Origin: Cymbomonas tetramitiformis
Taxonomy: Eukaryota; Chlorophyta; Pyramimonadophyceae; Pyramimonadales; Pyramimonadaceae
Direction: 5' to 3'
NCBI GenBank assembly: GCA_001247695.2
Contig: LGRX02003699.1
Location: forward strand, 16,563-80,562
Length of the DNA: 64,000 nt
Positions within the stretch are counted from its first letter, which is position 1. The number at the start of each line of letters is the position of its first letter. A program made the translations under genes and the position numbers. Under the pieces are notes generated by a model. It was not told where the DNA came from. It saw only the letters and a program-made list of their open reading frames with translations, and made no database searches. This document shows, in pieces, positions 46,351 through 58,811 of this stretch.

Positions 46351-49300
46351 GAATCCACGTCATCAGCGTGGGTCATATAGTGCCCAAGCATGTGCTGTAT
46401 ATATACAACACTACCCTCCAGCGGCGAAGTGGCTTGCTATTACCATCATCGTATGCTGTGGGATATCAATATATGATCAGAGAGCATGGATATATATATG
46501 TACCATGTTTGTCAATATCGGAGAGACTATGTCTTCTTTAAAATCCTCATGACTATATGTATAATGGTGCTATACTGATGTCAACACCTTCTCTCTGAGT
46601 GATTCATTGATTTCAGATGTGATGTCGTGGCATAAAATATGTCCACGTCATTGGCACGAGTCATGTTGTGTCCATGTATACACGATCTTAGCGCAGGTCA
46701 CAATACAGTGCCCGAGCATACGCGATTTTAGCGTAGGTCACATTGTGCCTCTAATTATTACATCTGAGAATATATGTTACTCATCTTTGTGAGTCTAGAC
46801 AGCATTGTGCTGATTGCAATGCTTTCTCTGGTGACTTATATATCACAGATTATACCAATGTGGTGATCAGTCCAGTGCAATATTTTGTCACCGGAATGTA
46901 CAGGGATTGTGAATGATTGCAATCCAGCCTGAGGAATAATCTCAACAGCTTATTCTGTACTAATGAATTCATCGGAGTTATACTTATTTCGACGATTCAA
47001 AAACCCATGTCATTGTAGTGATGACAGCTCATATGAATATATAGGGTTTTTATCAGAATGCTTTTATGTGATGTCAACATATTATGAACAATTCACTTGC
47101 ATCTCAGGATCAAAGGAGTTACGCTTGGAAGGTCTTGCATGGTGGTCACCAACAGTTATCAGCTGTTATTCGGGTGCCAAATTCTGCCTTCAGCACTGGG
47201 ACTATATCAACCAGTCTTACAGCGATGCACTTGTCCTTCCCACTCTTATGTACGGCTATAATGCCAAAGTGTATCAGGTGGGATATATATATATATATAT
47301 ACATTATATAACTATCATCTTCTGATCCAGGAAATGCAATTAAGCATGGTATCAGGTTATATGTTATGTATATAGTTCAGCATTCCAAACTTACTCGAGA
47401 ATGTAAATGCTGAGCAAGAGTCAACTTATAGTCATTGGGATATAGTTTCCCATCCGAGTTTATACTTTATTGGTGATGGTGGATTTAACGTTGTACAGAT
47501 TTCAACGTTATTTGTGGATGCAGTGATTTTATCAAAAGCAATCCATCAGAAATCACCAGATCGGAATATGAAATGGATATGTGTGTAATCCTATCCACCT
47601 TCTTCCCCCTTTGAGGAAGTGTGAACACATAGGCAGTCAGTTGCTTATATATTTCATAGCGTATAGCTTACAGCTTATAGCTTATAGCTTGCAATCCTTG
47701 TAGGAAGCAGCTTATACAGTTTTAGGGATGTTGCCCAACAGTTCTTGGGTTGTTGCCCGAAATATTATCATGTTTGTGTTGATTACAGCATGATATATTT
47801 ATGCCAAACACGAAGTTTATCGAATATTTAGTGGCATTTTAGGGCATGTTACGTTACAGTGGCCCATATTCCCAATAATGTGATTAGGGTGTTACATGGT
47901 ATCAGTAACCCTAAAATAGGTAAAAATAAAGCAGTATAAATATTTTGCAAACATTTTTAAGCAAAACTGCATTTAATACCACACTGAATGTTACGTGGTT
48001 TCCAATAGGTGTGTTACACCTCTGAAACACACATTCAATATTTAGGGTGTTACAGGGTGTTACACATGCTGCATAAATCAGGGATTGTTTATTGATAGCT
48101 AAATATTCATATTAGCAAAAAAATCAATCCGAAATTTTCATTTTTAAATCATGCGTACAACATTTTGACGCATTTCGTTACAGCCAATATGTATACCCCT
48201 ACATATTCCACACCTGCTATCTAGGGTGTTACACGAGATATGACTATTGTCATTATGATTTTCTCATACCTCAATAGGTATAAAATCATATTATCAAATA
48301 AAATAGGGTCCGATTTTCAATTTTCAAATCTATCGCAAACGGATTTTACCCATTTTGGCCGTTTTTGGCTATATTATATATATATATATACATACATATC
48401 TCTGTGTGTGTGTGGAATGCAAAGTACAGAAGCACTGCAAATCACTTTACCTTTGCACATGACAAATTTCATGGCATAAAAGTGAATTATGCTGTATATC
48501 AACATCTGAGGTTGATCACATTTCTGGGTTTTACTGATTTAAACCCATGGCAGTAAATGTACTTTCTGATGATATATAGAGTTATCAACTTAAGCGGATT
48601 ATCCACTTTAGTGATATTTATCAATCTATGATATGTTTTGAGCATAGGTCTGTGCTCTAAGATTTATCAAAATGATATCTCTTATTTTAAACATATTAGG
48701 ACATTGCTTGATATAATCAAAGCAGTTTGACACAACACATTTGTATGTGTGTGCTTGTCCTCAACAACTTCTATCAGATGTCAATATAGTTACTGCTCTG
48801 AAAGAGTTACATGCATTTTGAACTGATCAAATCTGTATCAATTGTCATTATGCAATGTACTTGTTGTTGTTGCTCCAGCGATGATATGTGGAATGACGAA
48901 TGGACTGCGCCCAACAGTTACTGTACCAGCTGTTGCATGGGCACAATATATTGCCTTCGGGTCTGGAGATAACTCCATCCAGCCCTTCAGCATGTTGGTT
49001 TATCTGTTCCCATATCTATCACCATCACTGACATCCAGCTGCTATCGTGATCAAGCTGGATGGTACTATGTGAGTATATATGTCACAGTTATTTGCAACA
49101 TATATGGTACTTACTCCCGGATGGACAGCGCCCTCACGAGCTAACCACCCCCGACCAGAGCGGAGAGTTGCCCAGCTGACAGTTTCCACGGCCGAACCGG
49201 CAGAAGTCGTGCAGCATTAGAGTGGGCACTTCAGCACTTTATGTACCAAGATTAAGCAATTTCTTTGATATATACATCACTTATATACAGATAATTAATG

Positions 49301-50754
49301 GTATTACAATATATATAGTATACCAAGATGATATCATGCAAGATGTTCTGCATACCATGTGCTGAATAAGTCTAGCATGATATATTAGGTTTAGGGGTTA
49401 TTGTAATTCCATGATCATCTCATTTACAAAATGAGTTGCAGGTCTATTTCACATATAGTTCCGGTGAGCTATCCTTTCAGTGATCCACAGTAGAACGATA
49501 TGTGGTCCGAGGAGTATCTCGACTCCACCGGGACATAACGAGCTAATTACTGTGTTAAGACCTCTGAACAGGCACCTTTCACTATATGGGTTCGAATATA
49601 GTTAGCATGCACAGCAATATGCTTTTGTGCATGTCTAATGTATTGTGATATGATGCTATCTATTCCAACTGTTACCGTGATCAAGCTGGATCATATATAA
49701 CATCTGTTATCATGATGCATGCACAACTTACAGTGTGGCAGTCATTCAGTATAGAATGTACATATACTCAGATGCTGCAGGTAATATGTGCTGTAAGTTA
49801 GTGTGTGCTCAAATAAACATTTTGCACACTATACTTCAGATAAGCATGAAATGCTGACAGCTTGAATATTTGTGCAGTCATCAATATGTAGTGTGTGCTG
49901 AAGTATAATATCATATGTCAATCATGCATGCATCCAAAATATGCCTGCGAGTATTAGTTATTTTGCAGGGTATTTGATGTGAGTATGTATTGTGCAGTTG
50001 ATCATAGCAACATCTTGAAATCATCATCATCACAAATCTTTCGTAGCACGCTGCAAATAACTTATGCAATAGGGCGCGCTGATGATGATAAGCATGTATC
50101 GTCATCGCCATTTATCAGCGCATGATACGAGCACTGAATTATGTACAGATCAAAATTCCGTCGATGATTACTATGCCATATATCATTCTGAACGATTTTC
50201 AACTGTGCATCATCCATGTACGCGCATGCTTATGATTGCGCGCATCTGCAAGAACATGCGACCATCGCGCATGCTGCCAGCTGCGAATCAGTCCATCGCG
50301 CTTCGACATATATGACGACCGTACAAAAAGCAATTTGGTGCAATCACGAAAATTGTAATGCTGCGCTGATGACTTTCCGCGCGGATAACGATTCCGCTGA
50401 TGATTATGCTTCCGCGTCGCATCTGCGAACATATGTACATCTGCGAACCATTTTTGCGAGTGATGTCAGCGCATATGTACGATCGACATGCTGTATGCAC
50501 ACCTTCTCGCGCTGTTATCTCAGACGGCGTGTATACAAACAAATGCGATTGCGACGATGTCTCCTCGCACAGTGATTTCGCTGTTTATTCCGCAGCGGTC
50601 GATATTATGCGAGATATGTTGATATGTGCGACTGCGACGCCTCTTTGAAATATGCGATCCGCAACCTGCGCACACAAAATTCGATATCTCTACTACTGCA
50701 CTCACACTTTATGCGTCCTCAGTTCGTTGCCTTGACGAGTCAGAGAATACCATC

Positions 50755-51327
50755 TGTTACGGGCTGTAAAGCGAGCCCACAATATATTATACAATATACA
50801 AGTAAACACTGCGTTGTTGAACGGCAACACAAGTGTAAGATAATAGCGGGTGATGAGTGCAGTCTCTGTGTGAAGATCTGCTGAAGCACAACGCTTCCTC
50901 ATCTTATACCATACGTCTCCCATCATCATAGATGGTACCGCCATTGGGTTGTGAACCCGAGACGTTGGTTGAACGACCAGTATTGTGATAACGAATAGTT
51001 CGTTCATACTGTGCATGCGTGTTCCGCACATGCTTAAAGCAAAGATGGTTCTTGTTTGTTACTTCAAGATGTATCTTGCTTTGTCATCTTCGAGTTCGAC
51101 GTACGAACTCTCGATGACAGGGTCATTCAAGTCTTTCCTTGAATAATGACAGATGATGTGACATTATCATCTGGCGACATGTACAGTCATAGTCGACCGT
51201 ACTGACGACTGTCATTATAATATATGACATGACTCGACATGACATGACATGGTATGGTATGACATGTCTGACAGGTATGACACGTATGACATGTATGACA
51301 CATATGTCATCGGTCATGACCCTGACA
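50755..51327 (-). repeat. 5' LTR of the 10 kb element
   Basis: On the plus strand it starts TGTTACGGGCTGTAAAG and ends GACCCTGACA, followed by the duplication TCGAC. Differences from the other LTR cluster around 50984-51010. Confidence 0.92.
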
Positions 51328-51332
51328 TCGAC

Positions 51333-52686
51333 GTGAGACGTGACACAGATACCGCATTACCGCCGCACGAGTATTCAAGTTCTGATCTTCTCAAGTATCT
51401 TCAAGGTAGTCAAATTGCGGAATGGCGGCCATTCGTTGAGAGTTTTCAGCATTCGGAATGCCTTTCCTTTCTCTCGTAGCACATTATTCTGATTCTTCCG
51501 GAGAGGATTCCGATGGTGAAACAGGCTTGCGCCCTGTCCACCTGCATGACGCTGACGGGGAGGGCTCCGATCGTCCGAGCGATAGCGATAGTGACTCTCT
51601 TCGTCGCCCGAGGTCTCGGCTAGAGCTAGCTTACGCCAGGAACAAGTCGTCGCCTCTTGTTAACGCTTTCGACCAGTGCAAAATAAAGCGTTTCGAGAAC
51701 TCCAGTGGCCCCGCTTCGTCGACAGCGTCTCGGCGTCTCGGCGTCTCAGCGTCTCAGCGAACCGGTTTGGGAGTGTATGGGGCCCGCGAGATCAATTGAT
51801 TATTGAAAACTTTTAGGAAAATATTATTGGCCTTTTCAAAAAGGGAGGGGAATTTTAGATGACTTTAGGGGAAAAAATTCAAAAAAACAAAGGTCGATTT
51901 CAAAAAAAAGGTGTGCCAGGGCCAAGCCATGGGAGGGATCGCGGTGGAGGCATCGGAATATAGCTGTCAGGATAGAGTCCTCCCTACATTCTGGGAAAAC
52001 CAGAAGACGCGTCTTCTGAATGTCTTCTGAACGTCTTCTGAATGTCTTCTGGAACGTCTTCTGGGTCCAGAAGACATCCAGAAGACGCCCAGAAGACGTC
52101 GAACTGCATGACCTGCAGGAACTCTTCCCGTTTACGTCATCCAGTATTCAACTGGAATCGCGGAGGGAACATGCGCTCCGTAAGAGACGTTAGCTGAGTT
52201 CTTGTTTTTGAACTTTTGTTTGTTGATGAACGTGGTAGTTGCGACTGGGGCTTGTCTCTGGCGGGATTATTCCCCGGTCTTCACTGGCCATGCTACGGTT
52301 GTTACATGCCACACAAGTGATGTATTTCCCCCAGTGTCGGCTGCGAGTGTACTGTAATAGCTTTGACCACAGGGTTAGAAAAGCGTCCGGTGACGTTCAG
52401 TCATTCACGAAGAGAAGGTGTTTAATGAAGTGCGCACATTCGCATTATCTACTTAACTTTCAGCAAAAAGTTTCGTCTCCAACTGACAGTTGTATTCGTG
52501 TACTCGACCACGTTCGCGAATAAAACTTGTGTTTTGAGGTGCTGCACTTGCTCAACCTCGTTTAGTAAATGAGTCCATGGCAAGCTTAATTTACATGCAT
52601 GCCATGTATATGTCCCACAACAAGTTTTCGGTATTTTTTTATGACATTCGCGCGCGGTGGGTTTGGGAGTTTTGATGATTGGTAAG
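51333..52686. other. Flank of the 10 kb element; acidic frame fragment and GAAGAC-rich patch
   Basis: A plus-strand frame at 51458-51799 (HYSDSSGEDSDGETG, then Ser/Asp-rich) and an overlapping one ending at 51479 look like pieces of one frame-shifted coding sequence of unknown family. At 51998-52098 AGAAGAC or its complement occurs about ten times in about 100 bp. The frame at 52239-52523 is unrecognised. A phrase at about 52240-52300 (CTTGTC, GGCGGGAT, TGGCCATGCTAC) recurs at about 54635-54690. Confidence 0.45.
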
Positions 52687-53718
52687 CAAGGCCCGGTATC
52701 GATAACCCCGATATCCCGATATATCGATATATCGGACTTATCGGTATCTGTCGATACGTGTTTTTTTGATATCGCGAATTATCGTTATCTGACGATACTA
52801 CCAAGTGGGCTATCTGTCATCTGTCGATATGAATCCCAGGATTATCGTCATCTATCGATACCGATTTTTATGTATTTGCCCGATATCTTATCGATAACGC
52901 GAAATTTTCGCCGGTCCAACCAACATGCAAAATCCAAAGTCCAAGGATCGATGTACACCGATTTGAACTTTTGAATGAAACCCACCTCTCAGACTTCTCA
53001 TTATTTTGAATATATATTTCAGCTCCATCCCACACCGCTCGACACTATTCTGCGCACACAATCGAAAATGGGGCGAAACAAACGAAAAAGCCCGTCGGAT
53101 GCACCCTTGTCGCGCAGGGTAAGGGGAAGGTCAAGCGTACCCAAAAAAACACCATTTGACATTAACGGCAGCGACAACGTAGAATACGTAGTGCGAGAGG
53201 TGAAGGACGAGAGGACCTCCTACGGCAAATTACAGTGGCTTGTCAGCTGGGAGGGACTAGACGACTCAGCCGACACCTGGGAGCCAATTGCATATCAACA
53301 TAAGTAAGATGGTGCGCGCCAGTTTTGGGGGGTGCCTGCTAGCTCGGCGGGTGTAGAAAGGTGTTTTAGTGCATGTGGTAGGATGCATAGCAACCTGTGA
53401 AAGAGCTTAAAGGAGGGTACCTTGGAACATTCCCTCATGGCTTCCATGAACACCCTGTAAAGTGTAAATACGGCTTTAAACTGTATAACCCCCCGATATC
53501 ATATCGATATATCGGGTGATATATCGTGATAACAGCTTGAATAATAGATTTATCATATCTGTCGATATTGAGTTTTAGTTTATCGTTATCTGTCGATAAT
53601 CTGTGTTGGTGTATCGTTATCTGTCGATAATTCCCAGCTGGTTATCGGTATCTGTCGAGAACAAATCTTGACTTATCGAAAAATATCGATACCTCCGAAT
53701 AAGTCCGATACCGGGCCT
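52687..53718 (+). mobile_element. Internally deleted chromodomain-hAT element, 1032 bp
   Basis: Terminal inverted repeats CAAGGCCCGGTATC (52687-52700) and its complement (53705-53718) match the element at 7124-10943. The 8 bp duplication TTGGTAAG flanks it (52679-52686 and 53719-53726). Both subterminal zones are filled with TATCTGTCGATA-like words (52700-52870, 53490-53705). The interior keeps the chromodomain exon and, after a deletion, the last part of the transposase (53309-53460, with VERCFSACGRMHSNL read across indels). It cannot encode a transposase and must depend on a full-length relative. Confidence 0.93.
53068..53307 (+). CDS. Truncated chromodomain protein of the deleted hAT element
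   Basis: 79 codons from ATG 53068 to TAA 53305-53307. The head is basic (MGRNKRKSPSDAPLSRRVRG). The chromodomain follows with YVVREVKDE, WLVSWEGL and TWEPI, the aromatic positions being intact. The frame ends five codons after TWEPI, at the deletion junction with transposase sequence. Compared with exon 1 of the element at 7124-10943 it is a clear but diverged relative, so it derives from a different source copy. Whether it is expressed is unknown; if so it would be a bare chromodomain peptide. Confidence 0.7.
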   Translation: MGRNKRKSPSDAPLSRRVRGRSSVPKKTPFDINGSDNVEYVVREVKDERTSYGKLQWLVSWEGLDDSADTWEPIAYQHK

Positions 53719-53726
53719 TGTTGGTA

Positions 53727-55938
53727 AGTGGTGTAAATTGGGCGAGGTGTGAGTTTCATGCATAAAACATGATATGCAAAGTACCATGTCGAAAAAATAA
53801 AAAAATTGTGGATTATTTTCGTTTTCAGATTTGATAACTTTTTTGATGATGACTTTTTCGCAGGCTGAAAACCTAGGCCAGAGGTCTTTGTGGATGATGA
53901 AGAATGACGATTTTTGGGTGTGGATGATGGTGATGATGTTTAAGGTGTCATAGGATGACGATGTATCCATCATGCATGACTCGTCGTAAAACGAAAGTGG
54001 GACCAGAAAGATAGCGTTTCTGACAATAACGAATGTGCCACCTCGCAAGATCTTTAGTTTTTGTTAGCCAATGGAAACCGTGGGCCATCGATCGATCGAT
54101 ACGATGATTTACGATCTATAAATTGATTGGTTGGGCGGTGAAACGATTCTGCTAGCGTTCGAAGCATATTGCGCACCAGAATTTGAATAACCAAGCTTGC
54201 AAGTTCTTTATCACGGCGGCCAGCAGGATACGCGTGCTTTGGACGAACTGAGGGAATAATGTTTTTGCCGATCGTTGAACTTACCTCACCAGTCCCACAG
54301 GGTGCTCTTCACTGCTAGCTTCGCATAACGAATTGGTTGCGAATCCTGCGTGCTTTGGTATGCGCCGGCTGCTGGGATCTTTTGGTGGAGGTGGTTATGC
54401 GCCGGCTGCGGGGATCTTTTGGTTGAGGTGCAGGGCACCCGAATTATCAGCGCGAACTATGCTGTTGCTAAATCTTGTTGCTTTCGTTTCGTCCCACAAG
54501 TTTCTGGTGCCCGATCTCAGGATCGTGTGCTACGAAAGTCGTGGTAATGCTGTTGCATCGTTGATCTTGAACTGGGCAGCAGCGCGGTCCATCTTGAAAT
54601 GGGAAGCGCCGATTATCTTAATCGAGTAGCAGAGCGTCTGGGGCTTGTCCTGGCGGGATCTTCCTCGGTCTTAGTTGGCCATGCTACTTTCAGTTTAGGA
54701 TTTAGATCATGCTTTTCGCTTAGGCTTTTCGCTATGCGCCTTTCTTCTCAACGTATGTGAACCAGTCAGCGATGCTGCTTTTTTTCCACCGCCTGACAGT
54801 TTCGGTTAATGTCCGCAGGTACTACGGGATCTACTGCTCGCCCAAAAAATTCTATTTAGCACTCGCAGTGTCTGCGGGATCTGCGTGGCACGAAAATTCG
54901 TGATGTCCTTCGGGACACGTTCATTTTGCTTGTTGAGATGCGGTATGGATTTGCTGTTTTAGAACCCGTTTAGTATCAGGTTATAATAGAATAGTTTGAT
55001 AAGCGGTATTGGAATTATATCTATGTGTGGTTGCAAACTTGTAGTATCATTATGTATTATTTTACCCTGCATGATTTCTGTTGTGTGAATAGCTGATATT
55101 GTTGACCGAGCAAGTCGAACCCTGCCGTCACTGAAATAAGCGTTATATATTGGTTCAAATCTGATGAACGGAAACGGTGACTCTTTTGAACAGAGTGAAA
55201 TAAATGCCTGCGAATATCATCACGTGAATACCACGGAATTGTCAAAATAACCAGGACAGGTCATGTCCCAAAAAATAATTTTGTCCCGTATTCATCGAAA
55301 GTTATCAAGTTATTTGAATAGTCTACTATATGTACTTCAATATATTGCTGTCTTCGGTGCATGCCATGTATATGAGAGGGTGTAAGGTTCACACCACACA
55401 AGACCAGTAAATTGAACTCCAACCCATCTGCCACCCGGGAAGTCAAAGTTAACGAAATGGGGCTGCAGTCTCGGGGGCGCACTGGCTACCGCTCGAAAGA
55501 TAAAACTGACAGCAGTAATCCCACCTCAACGCGCTTTCAAAAAATTCACAGATGGCGCGCAACTGGAACCTTCTGAGATATCACGAGCAAGCAAGGAAGG
55601 TGATATCATATTTTACAAGACATGTCGTGGTGAAAAGCTGGAGATTGTATTCAAGAGTAGTCACGTTCTTAAGGCACATATGGTTAGCAAGTGTAGCACT
55701 TAAAAGTGATCACAAAGACGATTTATCCAGACTGCGATCAGGAACATCTGAATTAGCCGTCTTGACTTTGAATGATGCGCCAGCCAAATGCACGTACATG
55801 CACCAAAATTCAGAGGGAAGTTTGCAGGGAGATAACGATACTACAGTGGATGTGCATAAGTATACCAATAATATAAATATCAACGCGTGTTTATGCTATT
55901 ATATAATTACTACATAAGAAGGCTTTCGATCAAACAGT
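53727..55938. other. Intergenic, no gene recognised
   Basis: A tandem duplication of about 37-45 bp (ATGCGCCGGCTGCTGGGATC type) lies at 54358-54427. The phrase shared with 52240-52300 is at about 54635-54690. A plus-strand frame at 55552-55917 overlaps the 3' flank of the Lhca gene and is unrecognised. Confidence 0.45.
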
Positions 55939-57811
55939 TTAAGAGAAGGGCGCGACGGTGGAGATGGTGGAAGACGGGGACACCCAGTCCCAGACGAACA
56001 GGTCAGACATGTTTGTCAGGATGGTGGTGTCCCATGGGGATGCCACGTGTGCTGCCCAGTTCTCAACTGCAGAGCACAAAGTCCCTCCTCGTCAGGCATA
56101 TCATATTAAAGGAAAGAAAAACACACAGACGGGTATGTGCACACATAACTCTAGGGGCTTTCGTATCCGACGGCTTACCAGGGGTTCCGCCAACAACGGC
56201 GTGTTGGGTGTAGATGCCCATCATGGCGATCATCGCCAATCTGCCGTTCTTGATCTCCTTAAGCTGCAGGGAGGACATGTCCTTGGAGGCCCAGCCGAAA
56301 GGATCGAAGATACCACCGGGGTAACCAACGACACCTGGCAAAAAGAGCTGAACTATGAGCACCAGCGTGTAAAATAGCATTTATAATGTCTGTCAAGGTT
56401 GAAAGAAGAAAAAGAAACTTTGGAAACGCACCCTCGGGAAGAGAGTTGCTGGAGAAGACGGGGTCCTGGTTCACGGAGCCAGGGTTCTGCAAACATACGC
56501 CCAAACGGTTAACTTCACGGCGCACACATAGAGCACTTGGGTAGGTCAACCCGCAGCTCTCACTGGCCTCACAACTCGGCATACTTGAGGGATACACGAC
56601 TCGAATTGGCAAAGGCAGCTTACCTTGATATCCAACCAGCGGCGGGTCTCGGCATATCCCATCATGATAACTTGGGTGGTCCAGATGGCAGCGGTGGGGG
56701 CGAAGTAGTCGAAAGTGGCAGCATCATACCAGTCAACACCGGCGCCAGCCCAAGAGATGCCCGCCTGAGTATCCACAAACGCACCTCAAAGGCTGCACGC
56801 GAACGTTTAGGTGACACCTGATTCTCTAGACCGATGAGCTACCACCTGTTGAAAGTAACCGAGTGCGGACCCCATGAAAATCGAAGGGAATGCTTTAAGA
56901 AGGAGCTAAGAGAATCCGAATCGTGGGCACGCAGGTCTTTTATCGGTGTAAGCTGAGTTGGACTTGAACCGCGGATCGAAGGCAAATCAACTCCGCCCTC
57001 GTAAGCATACTGCAGAACTGCTATTCCCACTGCTATGTGCGTATGCAAGCCCATATTTTACCTCCGATGTAAGCGTGGGTGTAAAAACCGGAAGGTTGAC
57101 GCAACGGAATAAGCTAATCAGGGTGCGCTAGCCATCGGGAAACCGAAGTGAGTTTGACACGCTGCCCGCCACCCTCAGCGCAGAGCGAAGCTGGAAAAAG
57201 AGCAGTCAGCGAGACGCTCATCACGAAGTAAGCGGGTGTGAGCACCGGTAAAAAAGATGCAAAATCAGACTACCAAAAAACCCGGCTTTGGTTTCCCCTC
57301 CTTTCCAGCAAACACACCTTGGCTGCAATGTCGGGGAAGACGCAGCCAGCGACGCCGAGCATAGCGAAACGGGCATGCACGATCTCCGCCTGCCTGTACC
57401 AGACAAGGTTGTCGGGGTCCTTGGCCTGGCATAGCAGCACCGAAGGTAGCTTAGCTGAGTAAAGTTGTATGGGTAAGGCACGGCTCCAGGAGCCAGAATT
57501 AAGCCGAGGAATGTAACAGTTCAGTGTGTTTTAAAACCTACCAGACCAAGAGGGTCGAAACCGAAGTCTCCGGCCATGGAACCATCGAGCCACTCGGGGG
57601 CCTCAGAGCCGGGAGCCCAGGCGGCATCACGGGCAACAACAGACAGAGCAGTGCGGCCGGAGCGGGCAGCAGATGCGCTTTGAGCGAGGCGAGCGCCAGC
57701 CATGAACTTGGACTGGGTGGGCACCGCGCGTGCAACAGTGGCAGAGCCAGTGGTGCATGACGCGGAGGCCTTCACCACCTGGGCGGAAACGCGGACGGTT
57801 TGAGATGCCAT
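55939..57811 (-). CDS. Photosystem I light-harvesting chlorophyll a/b-binding protein (Lhca type), 6 exons
   Basis: Antenna protein of the thylakoid membrane that binds chlorophyll and carotenoid and feeds photosystem I. Exons on the minus strand: 57811-57542, 57425-57318, 56764-56624, 56486-56432, 56334-56179, 56066-55939 (TAA); all borders are GT/AG and all phases agree, giving 285 residues. Residues 1 to about 60 are a Ser/Ala/Arg-rich chloroplast transit peptide. [10 protein letters not shown] and [12 protein letters not shown] (first helix, chlorophyll ligands Glu and His) follow, then a middle helix ([18 protein letters not shown]), [20 protein letters not shown], and the third helix [15 protein letters not shown] with YTQH after it. 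NPGSVN and the spacing favour an Lhca over an Lhcb; the exact paralogue is not resolved. His in VHARF, rather than Asn, argues against a far-red Lhca3/4-like protein. Confidence 0.95.
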
Positions 57812-58806
57812 ACTTAATACGTAGTGGGTGGGGGTGGAGGTGTTGTGTGCGGATGGGTGGAAAAACAAAGCAGCGAGCTACGCCTAATAGGTCTCGGGAG
57901 AGATCGAGAGTTGCGGGAAATCTTCCATCATCCGCGCATCCCACCTCTCATTGGTCAAATTAAAAATGAAGATCGCACTGTGATCACAAGTACTTCATCG
58001 GGCAATTGGACAGCATTTCAGGGGACAGAAATCCTGGATCTGTTCTTTGCACGGCAGAGCATCCAAGGATCGGAAATTCCATCTCGCAAGCCTGGCCGCC
58101 GATTTGAATATGTCCTGCAAGCAACTTGCATTCGATTGTCACAGATCGAACACCTGCACCTCTTGCCAATCGTATGGGTGCCCGCTCGCTTATTTTATAA
58201 CTAAAACTATTCGGAGACATCATTCTCATACGAAATTGTGTCGAGAACCTTCTCGTTCTGGAATGTCGATTTCACCCGAGGCGAGGGGCCGAGGTTTATA
58301 TATTACTAGGCCAGTCGATCTAAAGATTTCCACTAGGCCTGCGATGCGAGCTGCGACCGAATATTTGACGTCATTTTGCGATCGGACGGCACTGGCACGA
58401 TGTACGATTTAGTAACCGAGTTTTAACTTTTATTATTCTGACGATTGCAATTCTGTGTCTCTGTGAAAGTATAATACTGTACTGTACTGTACAGTAGTAT
58501 TCTGAACACCGCGTCTGCCATACCATAACGTCGGGGTGGCGATGGCGTCGCGTCGCGCCGGCACACGTGGACACGCGAATGCAGTGGCGAACTGGCGATG
58601 TGGCGAACTGGCGATGTCATCGTCGTTATCGTTTGGCCGTCGTCAGATCGAAGTTTCGTTGGTGTCGCCCGTTGAGATTCGAGCTTTGATTTGGTGGGTG
58701 TTTAAGTAAGGGAACTATATTAGTTGCCTGCGGCGCGCCCCCAACTCCGCAGAATGCAACAGAATGCAAATCGATCAAGGTCCCGTTTTGAATTAGTTGC
58801 CTGCGG
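57812..58806. other. Upstream flank of the Lhca gene; no further gene seen
   Basis: This holds the promoter and leader of the Lhca gene, though no element can be assigned. Near 58480 ACTGTACTGTAC is a small simple repeat. The end (58727-58806) contains two GCCTGCGGCGCGC words, the second of which is the insertion site of the next LTR element. Confidence 0.5.
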
Positions 58807-58811
58807 CGCGC

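Larger units (their letters stand above)
41318..51327 (-). mobile_element. 10 kb LTR retrotransposon without recognisable genes (LARD-like)
   Basis: LTRs at 41318-41884 (567 bp) and 50755-51327 (573 bp) are about 95% alike by eye. The target duplication TCGAC is at 41313-41317 and 51328-51332. Orientation is minus: the complement of AGATCTCCCCTCTTAA inside the left LTR is a polypurine tract, and inside the right LTR the minus strand reads GA then TGGTATTCTCTGACTCG, a primer-binding site beginning TGG as expected for a tRNA 3' end. The 8.9 kb interior has no frame longer than about 130 codons and no reverse transcriptase, integrase or protease motif that I can see. It is either a large retrotransposon derivative or thoroughly decayed. 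Its LTR is related in layout to that at 36794-37285. Confidence 0.88.

Noticed and set aside
46963..47325. Plus-strand frame of 120 codons that reads like protein
   Set aside because: It lies in the 10 kb LTR element on the strand opposite to the element, with no family match and no splice partner.
48842..49144. Plus-strand frame of 100 codons in the same element
   Set aside because: Same reasons; composition alone is not enough to call a gene.
56839..57060. Possible tRNA on the minus strand (GGTTCAAGTCC resembles a B box)
   Set aside because: The T-stem does not pair and no acceptor stem can be formed; it lies in an intron of the Lhca gene.
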